Source of the DNA: Mixta calida
Lineage (GTDB): Bacteria > Pseudomonadota > Gammaproteobacteria > Enterobacterales > Enterobacteriaceae
Direction of reading: 5' to 3'
Assembly (NCBI RefSeq): GCF_002953215.1
Contig: NZ_CP026378.1
Coordinates: 4,198,540 to 4,262,539, forward strand
Length of the DNA: 64,000 bases
Position 1 is the first letter of the stretch. The number at the start of each line of letters is the position of its first letter. A model generated the notes under the pieces. The model saw only the letters and a program-made list of their open reading frames with translations. It did no database searches and was not told where the DNA came from. Of this stretch, positions 10,064-21,740 are shown piece by piece. The translations under genes were made by a program, and so were the position numbers.

Positions 10064-10655
10064 AACGCGCCGCCTCATTGATGGGCGACCAGCTAAACCA
10101 GTAATCCAGCACCCTGACGCCGTACTGATTTACTTCTTCGATCACCTCAATGCGATCCATCCCGCGTTGATGATGCGTATCCATCCACGCTTTGCTGCTG
10201 CAAAACTCAATCCAGCGTTGCAGATGTTGATCTTTTATTTTCAATCCCATTTCGCAGCGGGACGATTTGCCGCGCGACGGTCCCGGAAAAGAGACGGTAA
10301 AGTCGGTGCGGTATTGCAAACGCTGATGCGGAAGGTAACGCACCAGGGCGCTGGGGATCTGCAGAGAGAAGATGGCGATCATAAAAGCGCTGGTGCCAAA
10401 GAGTTTAAGCAGCTTTCGCCCGGTGAAACGCGAGCGGCGGAATAGCCAGCCTGCGCCCGCGATCGGCAGCGCGCCCGTCAGGCCGCAAATCGCGGCGACG
10501 CGAAAAGGCAGATCCGGATCGGCCAGGAAGACCTGACGGGAAAGATTGCTCCAGTAGGTCATGACAATAAAGGGCAGCAGAAGCAGAGCAACAGTCATCA
10601 GGCAGCCCTTAACGCCGCGCTGCCTCACGCCATCGATAAATCTTTGGAGAACCAC
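10062..10655 (-). CDS. Uncharacterised membrane protein with 2-3 N-terminal membrane segments
   Basis: I do not recognise this 197-residue protein. Hydrophobic stretches at about residues 17-36, 50-70 and 83-101 could span the inner membrane. The C-terminal half (about 108-197) is soluble, with paired positive and aromatic residues, two cysteines (SSRCEMG and EFCSSK) and a Trp/Tyr-rich end (DYWFSWSP). The GTG start at 10655 is supported by GGAAGG six bases upstream. It sits alone between ppc and metF, where E. coli carries katG, gldA and other genes. Codon use resembles its neighbours, so it looks like a real gene; function is unknown. Confidence 0.7.
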   Translation of the reverse strand: MVLQRFIDGVRQRGVKGCLMTVALLLLPFIVMTYWSNLSRQVFLADPDLPFRVAAICGLTGALPIAGAGWLFRRSRFTGRKLLKLFGTSAFMIAIFSLQIPSALVRYLPHQRLQYRTDFTVSFPGPSRGKSSRCEMGLKIKDQHLQRWIEFCSSKAWMDTHHQRGMDRIEVIEEVNQYGVRVLDYWFSWSPINEAAR

Positions 10656-10698
10656 GAGAAACCTTCCCTGTTATGGAAGGCGGAATAATAACCAATAT

Positions 10699-10720
10699 GC
10701 CGCGCCTCGGGAAGCGCGGC
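10699..10720 (-). terminator. Hairpin downstream of metF (weak terminator)
   Basis: GCCGCGC / GCGCGGC with an 8-nt loop lies 8 bp past the metF stop in the direction of transcription. The bases that follow are A/T-rich but form no clean U-run, so this is only a probable transcript end. Confidence 0.4.
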
Positions 10721-10727
10721 GTTGATA

Positions 10728-11645
<918 letters not shown>

Positions 11646-11670
11646 TTAAATTTTTATTTTCGTCATCAAT

Positions 11671-11704
11671 GAACATCTATACATTTAGACGTCCAGATGT
11701 TCAA
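11671..11704 (-). promoter_or_regulatory. metF promoter overlapped by four tandem MET boxes
   Basis: On the minus strand, TTGAAC (11699-11704) and TATAGA (11676-11681) are separated by exactly 17 bp. Four contiguous 8-bp MET boxes cover the same DNA: GAACATCT, ATACATTT, AGACGTCC, AGATGTTC (11671-11702), the third matching AGACGTCT at 7 of 8. MetJ with S-adenosylmethionine would block RNA polymerase here. Confidence 0.85.
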
Positions 11705-11796
11705 AATGAACGATTCTGGTTAAAGCGTCAACAAAAAATTAAGTTCAGAAGGGTGATAAAAATTCATTCAAGATGAAGACGCTTCATGTTGGTAAC

Positions 11797-11819
11797 AAAA
11801 AGGGTGGCCTAAGCCACCC
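11797..11819 (-). terminator. Rho-independent terminator of metBL
   Basis: On the minus strand, GGGTGGC / GCCACCC around a 4-nt loop is followed by five T. It lies 28 bp beyond the metL stop and separates metBL from metF. Confidence 0.9.
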
Positions 11820-11846
11820 TGGAATTTTTGCATGTGTAAAGCGCGG

Positions 11847-14282
11847 TTACAGCAGCTGCGCCAGTCGGTTGATATCAGACTGGATAGCGCCTGCGGTAAC
11901 GTCCCGTCCGGCGCCCGGCCCGCGGATCACCAGCGGATTATCGCGATACCACCGGCTTTCAATAGCGAATACGTTGTCGCAGGGCAACAGCGCCGCCAGC
12001 GGATGCTCAGGCCGCACCGCCTCAATGCCGACGCGCGCTTTGCCGTTGGCGTCGAAACGCGCCACATAGCGCAACAGCAGCCCCATTTCCTGCGCCGCCT
12101 CCAGACGCTGCAGCATCTGCTCGTTGAGCGCCTCGCTGTTTTCGAAAAAGTGATCGATGGAGCCGCTTTCGCAACCCGACGGCACCAGCGATTCGACGCG
12201 CACCTGATCCGGCTCGATGTCATATCCTGCTTCACGCGCCAGGATGACCAGTTTGCGCATCACATCCTGGCCGGAAAGATCGACGCGCGGGTCGGGCTCG
12301 GTCAACCCCTGCTGCCATGCCTGATCGACCAGCTCGCTAAACGGCACCGTGCCGTCAAACTGCAGGAACAGCCAGGAGAGCGTGCCAGAGAAAATGCCGC
12401 TGATGGAGAGAATGCTGTCGCCGCTCTCGCGCAGGTCGCGCACCGTATGGTTGACCGGCAGACCGGCGCCCACTGTAGCGTTATAGAGCCAGTGACGGTC
12501 GGTTTTGGCGAAGGCGTCGCGGATCTGCCGCCAGCGATAGCTGTCTGATGCGCCAGCCACCTTGTTGGCGCTAATCACGTGGAAACCGTGGCTGGCAAAA
12601 TCGAGATACTGTCCGGCCAGCGCCTCGCTGGCGGTCACGTCCAGCACGACTAAATCATCGTAAGGATGCGCACGCATCCACAGGAAAAGCGACTCTTCAT
12701 CCTGCGCCACCGCTTCATCCTCAAAGAACGCCAAAGCACGGCTGGCGTCGAGGCCGTCATAGCTCAGCAGGCTGCGACGGCTGTCCACCACGCCCGCCAG
12801 CACAAATTCGAAGCCGGTGCGGGCAGAAAGGCTTTTCTGCTCGCGGGCGAACAGCTCCAGCCAGCGCGAGCCGATATTGCCTTTGCCGAACAGCATCAGG
12901 CCAATGCGTTTTTCCGCGCGGAACAGCGACTGATGCAGCCCCTGCACCAGATGCTGCGTCGGACCGACGCGCAGTACGGCGACCAGGCTGATGCCCTCTT
13001 CCGACTGCCAGATAAACTCCACTGGCTGATCCTTGATCTGCTGCCAGAAGCGGTGACTGTGCAGCGGATTGCGGCTAACGCCGGCGCCGACCAGCGCCAC
13101 CAGCGCCAGCCCCTCGCGCAGCTGTAAATGACCCGGCAGACCCGCGTCCTGTAGCAGCTCAAACGCGCTGTTGACCACTTCTGAGGTGTAGCAAAGCTGT
13201 AACAGGCTGCGATCGCTGTGTACGCCGGTCGCCAGCGGGCGGATCTGCGCGCGCTTTAGCAGATGATCGACCTCTTTATGCAACGTTGCAAAATCATGCT
13301 GCGGCGGCACTTCAATTTCAATCAGGCAGACATCGTCATGGCTGGTGACAATCCGGGCGCCGGTGCCAGAAGCCAGCACGCGCTCAATGCGCGTTGAACC
13401 CTGCTCCGGCTGGTAGCTACAACGCAGCTGTAAATCGATATCGCTGTTGGAAACCGGTTGCAGCGTGCGGGCATGCAGCACCGGCGCGGCCAGGCGCGCC
13501 AGCTCGCTCGCTTCATCCAGACGCAGCAGCGGTAACAGGCAGGCGTCTTTTACTTTGCGCGGGTCGGCGCTGTAAACGCCAGCGACGTCGCTCCAGATGG
13601 TGACGCGGCTGACGCCTGCCAGCGCGCCAATCTGCGTGGCGGAGTAGTCGGAACCATTGCGCCCCAGCAGGACGGTTTCGCCCGCCTCGTTGCGGCAGAT
13701 AAAGCCGGTGACCACCAGACGTTGATGCGCATGCTGTGCCATCAGCTGCTGCAACAGTGGCCAGGATTTGCCTTCATCCACCTGCGGCTGCGCCGCCCGC
13801 TCGGCGCGCAGAAATTCGCGCGCGTCCAGCCAGCACGCTTCCAAATCACGCTGTTGCAGCACCGCCGCCATCAGGCGCGCGGACCAGACTTCGCCATGAC
13901 CGACCACTTCGGCATAAACCGCGTCGGTTATTTTGCCGTCCAGCAGCCCGGCCAGGTACTCCAGATCCTGAATAAACCGCGCCAGCAGAGGCTGCGCCAG
14001 ATCCGGCGGCAGCAGACCGTTAATCAGATCGGACTGATAGCGGCGCAAGCTCTGCTGCACCTGATGTGCCGACAGCCGATCGCTCTGACTGAGCTTCAGC
14101 CAGCTAATCAGTTGATTGGTGGTGCTGCCAGCGGCGGAAACCACCATCAAATCGCCTGGCTGGCTGTAATCGGCCATAATGCCCGCGACGCGCTGATAAC
14201 AACTGACATCGGCAAGGCTGCTGCCGCCAAATTTATGCAGCTGTCTGCTGGTTTGCGCGCCCGCTGCGGCTGAAATACTCAT
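11847..14282 (-). CDS. metL: Bifunctional aspartokinase II / homoserine dehydrogenase II
   Basis: MetL phosphorylates aspartate and reduces aspartate semialdehyde to homoserine, the first and third steps toward methionine. The 811-residue fusion has an N-terminal aspartokinase (KFGGSSLADV at about 17-26, RNGSDYSATQIGAL), a central ACT-like region and a C-terminal NAD(P)-dependent homoserine dehydrogenase (LFGKGNIGSRWLELF, NATVGAGLPVNHTVRDL). Length matches E. coli MetL (810). The ATG is 3 bp beyond the metB stop, so the two are translationally coupled and under MetJ control. Confidence 0.97.
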   Translation of the reverse strand: MSISAAAGAQTSRQLHKFGGSSLADVSCYQRVAGIMADYSQPGDLMVVSAAGSTTNQLISWLKLSQSDRLSAHQVQQSLRRYQSDLINGLLPPDLAQPLLARFIQDLEYLAGLLDGKITDAVYAEVVGHGEVWSARLMAAVLQQRDLEACWLDAREFLRAERAAQPQVDEGKSWPLLQQLMAQHAHQRLVVTGFICRNEAGETVLLGRNGSDYSATQIGALAGVSRVTIWSDVAGVYSADPRKVKDACLLPLLRLDEASELARLAAPVLHARTLQPVSNSDIDLQLRCSYQPEQGSTRIERVLASGTGARIVTSHDDVCLIEIEVPPQHDFATLHKEVDHLLKRAQIRPLATGVHSDRSLLQLCYTSEVVNSAFELLQDAGLPGHLQLREGLALVALVGAGVSRNPLHSHRFWQQIKDQPVEFIWQSEEGISLVAVLRVGPTQHLVQGLHQSLFRAEKRIGLMLFGKGNIGSRWLELFAREQKSLSARTGFEFVLAGVVDSRRSLLSYDGLDASRALAFFEDEAVAQDEESLFLWMRAHPYDDLVVLDVTASEALAGQYLDFASHGFHVISANKVAGASDSYRWRQIRDAFAKTDRHWLYNATVGAGLPVNHTVRDLRESGDSILSISGIFSGTLSWLFLQFDGTVPFSELVDQAWQQGLTEPDPRVDLSGQDVMRKLVILAREAGYDIEPDQVRVESLVPSGCESGSIDHFFENSEALNEQMLQRLEAAQEMGLLLRYVARFDANGKARVGIEAVRPEHPLAALLPCDNVFAIESRWYRDNPLVIRGPGAGRDVTAGAIQSDINRLAQLL

Positions 14283-14285
14283 CTC

Positions 14286-15446
14286 TTAACCCTCGGCTGC
14301 CACCCGGAATGCATTATCCAGATCGGCGATTAAATCTTCATGATCCTCGATCCCTACCGACACGCGCAGCAATGTATCGGAGATGCCCGCTTCTGCGCGC
14401 GCTTCCGCCGACATCCCGGCATGAGTCATGGTGGCGGTATGGGAAATCAGGCTTTCTACTCCACCCAGCGATTCCGCCAGGGTAAACAGCTCCAGCGCCT
14501 TCAGAAAACGACGCAGGCACGCCTCGTCGCCATCAATTTCAAAACTTAACATGGCGCCGAAGCCGCGCTGTTGACGCACAGCATACTGGTGTCCGGCGTT
14601 TTCCGGCAAAGAAGGATGATACAGCTTTTTTACCAGCGGCTGTTGCTTCAGATACTCGACAAGCGCCAGCGCGTTACGCTGCGCCGCCGCCATACGCGGA
14701 CCAAGCGTGCGCATGCCGCGCAGCAGCAGATAGCTGTCGAACGCCGAGCCGGTTACGCCGATATTGTTGGCCCACCAGGCCAGCTCGGTCGCCGTCGCCG
14801 CTTCTTTAGCGATAACCGCGCCGGCCACTACGTCGGAATGGCCGTTCAGGTATTTAGTGCAGGAGTGCACGACCAGATCGGCGCCCAGTGCCAGTGGATT
14901 TTGCAGCGCTGGACTCAGGAAAGTATTGTCCACCACGCTGACTGCGCCGACGGCGCGCGCCGCTTCACAGATGGCGGCGATGTCTACCACACGCAGCAGC
15001 GGATTGCTGGGGCTTTCCACCAGCACCAGCTTCGGCTTTTCCGCCAGCGCCGCTTGCAACGCCTGGGCGTCGCCCTGATCGACGAATTTCACACGGTAGA
15101 TGCCGCGTTTGCTCTGGCTGTCAAACAGACGATAGCTGCCGCCATAGCAGTCGTGCGGCGCCACCAGCAGATCGCCAGGCTTCAGGAACAGTGTACAAAC
15201 CAGATGGATTGCGGACATGCCGGTATTGGTCATCACCGCCCCAGCGCCGCCTTCCAGTTCCGCCAGCGCCCGCTGTACGACATCGCGCGTCGGATTACCG
15301 CGACGTGAGTAGTCATGGGCGCGCGGCTGGTTAAAGTCGGTGAAGTTATAGGTGCTGGAGAGGTGGATCGGCGGGACAACGCAGCCATATTGCTCGTCAT
15401 CATTCAAACCGCTGCGTACTGCGATGGTTGCCTGTTTACGCGTCAT
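14286..15446 (-). CDS. metB: Cystathionine gamma-synthase
   Basis: MetB condenses O-succinylhomoserine with cysteine to cystathionine; it is a PLP enzyme of the Cys/Met-metabolism family. The 386-residue protein has the PLP-phosphate region YSRRGNPTRDVVQRALAELE and the Schiff-base lysine Lys198 in SCTKYLNGHSDV. Length equals E. coli MetB. It begins the metBL operon behind a promoter overlapped by MET boxes and is divergent from metJ, the classical arrangement. Confidence 0.98.
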   Translation of the reverse strand: MTRKQATIAVRSGLNDDEQYGCVVPPIHLSSTYNFTDFNQPRAHDYSRRGNPTRDVVQRALAELEGGAGAVMTNTGMSAIHLVCTLFLKPGDLLVAPHDCYGGSYRLFDSQSKRGIYRVKFVDQGDAQALQAALAEKPKLVLVESPSNPLLRVVDIAAICEAARAVGAVSVVDNTFLSPALQNPLALGADLVVHSCTKYLNGHSDVVAGAVIAKEAATATELAWWANNIGVTGSAFDSYLLLRGMRTLGPRMAAAQRNALALVEYLKQQPLVKKLYHPSLPENAGHQYAVRQQRGFGAMLSFEIDGDEACLRRFLKALELFTLAESLGGVESLISHTATMTHAGMSAEARAEAGISDTLLRVSVGIEDHEDLIADLDNAFRVAAEG

Positions 15447-15485
15447 GGTGCTTACTGTTCCTGAAAGGCTTGAAAGAAGGCTAAC

Positions 15486-15536
15486 AGGATAGCATTACGT
15501 ATCTGGACGTCAATACATCTGGACATCTAAATGTCT
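15486..15536 (-). promoter_or_regulatory. metB promoter with five tandem MET boxes
   Basis: Five contiguous 8-mers resembling AGACGTCT run from 15497 to 15536 (ACGTATCT, GGACGTCA, ATACATCT, GGACATCT, AAATGTCT). The minus-strand promoter has TTGACG (15508-15513), a 16-bp spacer and TATCCT (15486-15491), so the operator overlaps the -35 region. MetJ dimers bind such tandem boxes cooperatively and probably also control divergent metJ. Confidence 0.85.
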
Positions 15537-15721
15537 TTGCGTATAGATTGAGCAAAAGCGCAATAACCGCTAAAATTGCAGGCGATTGCTCCCGCAGTCA
15601 GGCGTCTGACCTAAACGGCAAAGTTACGTAGTAAATGCTGACTTTGATTAGTGAGACGCGGAAAGATCGGGCATAATTGGCTGATTTCCGGCACTTTCAC
15701 TTTTATTAATTAAGGTAACTC

Positions 15722-16039
15722 ATGGCTGAATGGAATGGCGAATATATCAGCCCTTATGCTGAGCATGGTAAGAAGAGCGAGCAGGTCAAAAAAATTACCG
15801 TGTCTATTCCGCTGAAAGTATTAAAAATTCTGACAGATGAGCGTACGCGTCGTCAGGTAAATAACTTGCGTCACGCCACCAACAGCGAACTGCTGTGCGA
15901 AGCGTTTCTGCACGCCTTTACCGGCCAGCCGCTGCCGGACGATGTTGATCTGCGTAAAGAGCGCAGCGATGAGATCCCGGAAGAGGCGAAGAAGATTATG
16001 CGTGAGCTGGGTAAAGACCCGGATACATGGGAATATTAA
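15722..16039 (+). CDS. metJ: MetJ methionine repressor
   Basis: MetJ is a ribbon-helix-helix repressor that uses S-adenosylmethionine as corepressor and binds tandem MET boxes. The 105-residue protein starts [20 protein letters not shown]; its DNA-contacting beta strand is KKITVSIPL (about 23-31), followed by the helix region [20 protein letters not shown]. Length and sequence are nearly those of E. coli. TAAGG precedes the ATG. It is divergent from metBL, and the two operators found here are its expected targets. Confidence 0.98.
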   Translation: MAEWNGEYISPYAEHGKKSEQVKKITVSIPLKVLKILTDERTRRQVNNLRHATNSELLCEAFLHAFTGQPLPDDVDLRKERSDEIPEEAKKIMRELGKDPDTWEY

Positions 16040-16060
16040 TCCGTCTGTTTTGCCCATAAA

Positions 16061-16085
16061 AAAACCCAGCCGAAGCTGGGTTTTT
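16061..16085. terminator. Bidirectional terminator shared by metJ and rpmE
   Basis: AACCCAGC / GCTGGGTT with a CGAA tetraloop has T5 on the plus side and an A-run on the other side, which reads as a T-run on the minus strand. It lies between the convergent ends of metJ (16039) and rpmE (16130). Confidence 0.9.
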
Positions 16086-16129
16086 CTTGCATCCGCTCCG
16101 TCGAAAAACGGTCGCGTCTGCCGGGAAAC

Positions 16130-16342
16130 TTATTTGCTGCCCGGGATGCTGAAGCGTTTGTTGAAGCGCTCAACACGACCACCGGTATCAACAACACGCT
16201 GTTTGCCGGTGTAGAACGGGTGGCATTTACCGCACACGTCCAGGTTCAGATCGTGACCCACGGTAGAGCGGGTTTTGATCACATTACCGCAAGAACAAGT
16301 TGCAGTAATTTCAACATATTTAGGATGAATACCTTGTTTCAT
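16130..16342 (-). CDS. rpmE: Ribosomal protein bL31 (zinc-binding form)
   Basis: bL31 is a 70-residue protein of the 50S subunit that forms part of intersubunit bridge B1b. This is the zinc-containing C+ type: cysteines at 16, 18, 37 and 40 form the CxC...CxxC site (TATCSCGN and DVCGKCHPF). The start MKQGIHPKY is standard. It is monocistronic, with a good sigma-70 promoter about 120 bp upstream leaving a long leader; bL31 autoregulation through its leader is known in E. coli. Confidence 0.98.
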   Translation of the reverse strand: MKQGIHPKYVEITATCSCGNVIKTRSTVGHDLNLDVCGKCHPFYTGKQRVVDTGGRVERFNKRFSIPGSK

Positions 16343-16462
16343 GGGATAACCTCAGTAAAGGCCGTGTCGCTCTCCCGCGCCAGGTAAAACCTGCGCCGGC
16401 ACCACACGCGGATTAAAAATTCTGGTGATTTTTGATGCGCTGTTTTGCACCAAAGGCGGCGA

Positions 16463-18754
<2,292 letters not shown>

Positions 18755-18856
18755 AGACGGCTAACGCAAAGGTTTGCGAGCTGGATCTAAAAACGTCGAA
18801 TAAGTCACACTTTTCATGCAAATTGAGTAACGGCGCCTTCTGCAATCTGATAAAAA

Positions 18857-18872
18857 TGTGATGAACGTCAGC
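18857..18872 (+). promoter_or_regulatory. Possible CRP half-palindrome upstream of cytR
   Basis: TGTGA-N6-TCAGC at 18857-18872 matches the left CRP arm fully and the right arm (TCACA) at three of five positions. In E. coli cytR is CRP-dependent and autoregulated. The right arm is too poor to be sure. Confidence 0.3.
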
Positions 18873-18948
18873 TTTGACCGCAACAGGCGCAGCATGACGA
18901 AACATGGCAAATAGTCGGGCCGGTACAACCCGTGCGAGGAGGAAAGCG

Positions 18949-19974
18949 TTGGAGCAGAACCAGGAGTCGACGGCAGCTACGATGAAACATGTGGCTGAAC
19001 GTGCGGGAGTCTCAACCGCCACCGTATCCCGCGCGCTGATGAATCCAGAAAAGGTCTCAGCGGCGACCCGCCAGAAAGTAGAACAGGCGGTTATTGACGT
19101 CGGCTACTCTCCGCATGCCCTGGCGCGCAATGCTAAGCGCAGCGAATCACGCACCATTCTGGTAATTGTCCCCGATATCTGCGATCCCTTTTTCAGTGAA
19201 ATTATCCGCGGCGTGGAAGTGACCGCGGCGGCGGAAGGCTATCTGGTACTGATTGGCGACTGCGCTCATCAGAATCAGCAGGAAAAAACCTTTCTCAGTC
19301 TGATGCTGACGCGCCAGATCGACGGCATGGTGCTGCTTGGTTCGCAGGTGCCCTTCGATACTGGCGTTGAAGAACAACGCAACCTGCCGCCGATGGTGAT
19401 GGCGAACGAATTTGCGCCGGATTTGGAACTGCCGACGGTCCATATCGATAACCTGACGGCGGCTTTCGAAGCGGTGAATCACCTCTGGCAACTTGGGCAT
19501 CGCCGCATCGCCTGCATTGCCGGGCCAGAAGAGATGCCGCTCAGTCACTACCGTTTGCAGGGCTACATTCAGGCGCTGCGTCGCCACGGACAAGAAGTAG
19601 AGCCGCGCTATATCGTCCGCGGCGATTTTACCTTTGAAGCGGGCGCCGCGGCCTTCAAGCGTCTGATGGCATTGCCGAAGCCGCCTGAGGCGCTGTTTTG
19701 CCATAACGACATTATGGCGCTGGGCGCGATGTCGCAGGCGAAAAGCATGGGGCTGCGTATTCCTCAGGATCTCTCGCTGGTGGGTTTTGATGATATTGAA
19801 CTCGCCCGCTACAGCGATCCGCCGCTGACTACGGTGGCGCAGCCACGCTTTGCGCTGGGGCGGGAAGCGATGCTGCTGCTGCTGGAGCAGCTGCAGGGGA
19901 AAATCGTCCGCAACGGCTCGCGTCTGCTGGAGTTTGAATTAAAACTGCGCGGAAGCACAATACACGCCAGCTAA
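18949..19974 (+). CDS. cytR: CytR, LacI-family repressor of nucleoside uptake genes
   Basis: CytR is a cytidine-responsive LacI-family regulator acting with CRP on nucleoside transport and catabolism genes. The helix-turn-helix is MKHVAERAGVSTATVSRAL (residues 12-30); a periplasmic-binding-protein-like domain follows (SRTILVIVPDICDPFFSEII; VGFDDIELARYSDPPLTTV). The start chosen is TTG 18949: it follows GAGGAGG with a 6-nt spacer and gives 341 residues, aligning residue for residue with E. coli CytR. An ATG at 18904 adds 15 residues but has no ribosome site. No neighbouring gene is coupled. Confidence 0.94.
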   Translation: MEQNQESTAATMKHVAERAGVSTATVSRALMNPEKVSAATRQKVEQAVIDVGYSPHALARNAKRSESRTILVIVPDICDPFFSEIIRGVEVTAAAEGYLVLIGDCAHQNQQEKTFLSLMLTRQIDGMVLLGSQVPFDTGVEEQRNLPPMVMANEFAPDLELPTVHIDNLTAAFEAVNHLWQLGHRRIACIAGPEEMPLSHYRLQGYIQALRRHGQEVEPRYIVRGDFTFEAGAAAFKRLMALPKPPEALFCHNDIMALGAMSQAKSMGLRIPQDLSLVGFDDIELARYSDPPLTTVAQPRFALGREAMLLLLEQLQGKIVRNGSRLLEFELKLRGSTIHAS

Positions 19975-20151
19975 GCCGGAAAATGCCGTGTATCAGGCAA
20001 TTTCAGCAGATTCTTAAACGACTCCCTGCTGGTCAAACTTCCAGCCCTTGAGTAACATGGCGGGCTGACAGCCGGATAGCTGCGCCGCCGCCCTCACTCA
20101 GCGCCCTCTTATCCGGCAGGCATTTTCTTCTTTGAATTAGCGGAACGATTA

Positions 20152-21108
20152 GTGGCACAAAAAGATTATGTAGGCCGCGGGCGTTCGACAGGGACGCGTC
20201 GCAAGAAAAGCAATAGCCGCAGCAAAAAGCGCAATGGCAGCTCCGGTGTTTCTAAAATTATGATAGGGCTGGCGGTTGCGGTGCTGGTGACTTTTGTTGG
20301 CGGGCTGTGGTTTATCGCTCACCATAAAAAAGAAGAAACGCCTGTTATCCCCGATCATAAAGTCAGCGGCAACGGTTTGCCGCCTAAACCGGAAGAGCGC
20401 TGGAAATATATCAAAGAGCTGGAAAACCGGCAGATCGGCGTACCGGTGCCGAAAGAACCGTCCGCCGGCGGGGAAGTCCATTCTCAGACGCAGCTTACCG
20501 ATGAACAGCGCCAGCTGCTTGAGCAGATGCAGGCCGATATGCGTCAGGCGCCAACGCAGCTGAACGAAGTGCCGTGGAACGAACAGACGCCGGTGCAGCG
20601 TCAGCAGACGCTACAGCGTCAACAGCAGCAACAGATGCAACAACAGCGCGCCCAGCAACAGCTGGAGTTGCAGCAGCAACAGCAAATGCAGCAGCAGCGC
20701 GTCCTACAGCAACAACAGCGCGCACAACAGCAGCAGTTACAACAGCAGCGTGCTCAGCAGCAATATAATCCGCCTGCGCAAACGCAGCATATGCTGCCGC
20801 AAAACGCGCCGAAAACGCAGGATAACAACCGGGTTAAACAGCAGGAGACGGCGAAAGCCAAAGCGGTGGAAAAAGAGAAGTCTCAGCGCTGGATGGTGCA
20901 ATGCGGCTCCTTTAAAGGCAGCGATCAGGCGGAATCGGTGCGCGCGCAGCTGGCGTTTGAAGGCTTTGAAAGCCGCATCACCAGCGGTGGCGGCTGGAAC
21001 CGCGTGGTTATCGGTCCGTACAACAGCCGCGCCAGCGCCGACAGCACATTAAAACGCCTGCGCAGCGCCGGTCACTCCAGCTGCATTCCTCTCGCTCTTG
21101 GGGGTTGA
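20152..21108 (+). CDS. ftsN: FtsN, late cell-division protein
   Basis: FtsN is a bitopic inner-membrane protein that triggers septal peptidoglycan synthesis. The 318-residue protein has a basic cytoplasmic N-terminus (MAQKDYVGRGR), one membrane span (about 34-56), the conserved periplasmic motif PPKPEERWKYIKELE (77-91), a glutamine-rich linker (about 145-205, with repeated QQQ tracts) and a C-terminal SPOR domain that binds denuded glycan (RWMVQCGSF; about 243-318). It starts with GTG at 20152. Its stop codon overlaps the -35 element of the hslV heat-shock promoter. Confidence 0.96.
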   Translation: MAQKDYVGRGRSTGTRRKKSNSRSKKRNGSSGVSKIMIGLAVAVLVTFVGGLWFIAHHKKEETPVIPDHKVSGNGLPPKPEERWKYIKELENRQIGVPVPKEPSAGGEVHSQTQLTDEQRQLLEQMQADMRQAPTQLNEVPWNEQTPVQRQQTLQRQQQQQMQQQRAQQQLELQQQQQMQQQRVLQQQQRAQQQQLQQQRAQQQYNPPAQTQHMLPQNAPKTQDNNRVKQQETAKAKAVEKEKSQRWMVQCGSFKGSDQAESVRAQLAFEGFESRITSGGGWNRVVIGPYNSRASADSTLKRLRSAGHSSCIPLALGG

Positions 21109-21131
21109 AACCCTCTAAACCTGCCCCATAT
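21105..21131 (+). promoter_or_regulatory. Sigma-32 heat-shock promoter of hslVU
   Basis: TTGAAA (21105-21110), a 13-bp spacer and CCCCATAT (21124-21131) match the sigma-32 consensus CTTGAAA-N13-CCCCATNT. Its first bases lie in the ftsN stop codon. E. coli hslVU has the same arrangement. Confidence 0.9.
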
Positions 21132-21144
21132 CTTGTTGCATTAG

Positions 21145-21175
21145 GCTCCGCGTCACGCTGCGCGGAGCTCTTTTT
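21145..21175 (+). promoter_or_regulatory. 5'-leader stem-loop of hslVU mRNA
   Basis: GCTCCGCG / CGCGGAGC with an 8-nt loop is followed by TCTTTTT. It lies between the sigma-32 promoter and hslV. In E. coli a leader hairpin at this position stabilises the hslVU transcript. Because a T-run follows, it could also terminate ftsN transcripts. Confidence 0.65.
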
Positions 21176-21198
21176 CCACTGTAACAAGGGGTCTGCCC

Positions 21199-21729
21199 GT
21201 GACAACGATAGTAAGTGTACGACGCAACGGCCAGGTAGTAATTGGCGGTGATGGCCAGGCTACGCTCGGTAATACCGTAATGAAAGGCAACGTCAAAAAA
21301 GTGCGTCGTCTCTACCATGACAAAGTGATTGCAGGTTTTGCCGGCGGCACCGCAGATGCTTTTACCCTGTTCGAACTGTTTGAACGTAAGCTGGAAATGC
21401 ATCAGGGCCACCTGGTCAAAGCCGCGGTGGAACTGGCTAAAGACTGGCGCACCGACCGTATGCTGCGCAAGCTTGAAGCGCTGCTGGCGGTGGCGGATGA
21501 AAACGCGTCCCTGATTATCACCGGCAACGGCGATGTCATTCAGCCTGAAAACGATCTGATCGCTATCGGTTCCGGCGGTCCGTATGCCCAGGCCGCCGCC
21601 CGCGCGCTGCTGGAAAACACCGAGCTGAGCGCGCGCGACATTACTGAAAAAGCGTTGGGTATCGCAGGTGACATCTGCATCTACACCAACCACAATCTGA
21701 CTATTGAAGAATTAGCGTCCAAAGCGTAA
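21199..21729 (+). CDS. hslV: HslV (ClpQ), proteolytic subunit of the HslUV protease
   Basis: HslV forms a double-hexamer peptidase with an N-terminal threonine nucleophile; HslU feeds it unfolded substrates. After removal of Met the protein starts [10 protein letters not shown], with Thr1 catalytic, followed by GGDGQATLG and the GSGGPYA loop. Its 176 residues equal the E. coli length. The GTG at 21199 lies 7 nt after AAGGGG and is also the start codon in E. coli. It is followed 11 bp later by hslU. Confidence 0.98.
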   Translation: MTTIVSVRRNGQVVIGGDGQATLGNTVMKGNVKKVRRLYHDKVIAGFAGGTADAFTLFELFERKLEMHQGHLVKAAVELAKDWRTDRMLRKLEALLAVADENASLIITGNGDVIQPENDLIAIGSGGPYAQAAARALLENTELSARDITEKALGIAGDICIYTNHNLTIEELASKA

Positions 21730-21740
21730 GGATCGAAATT

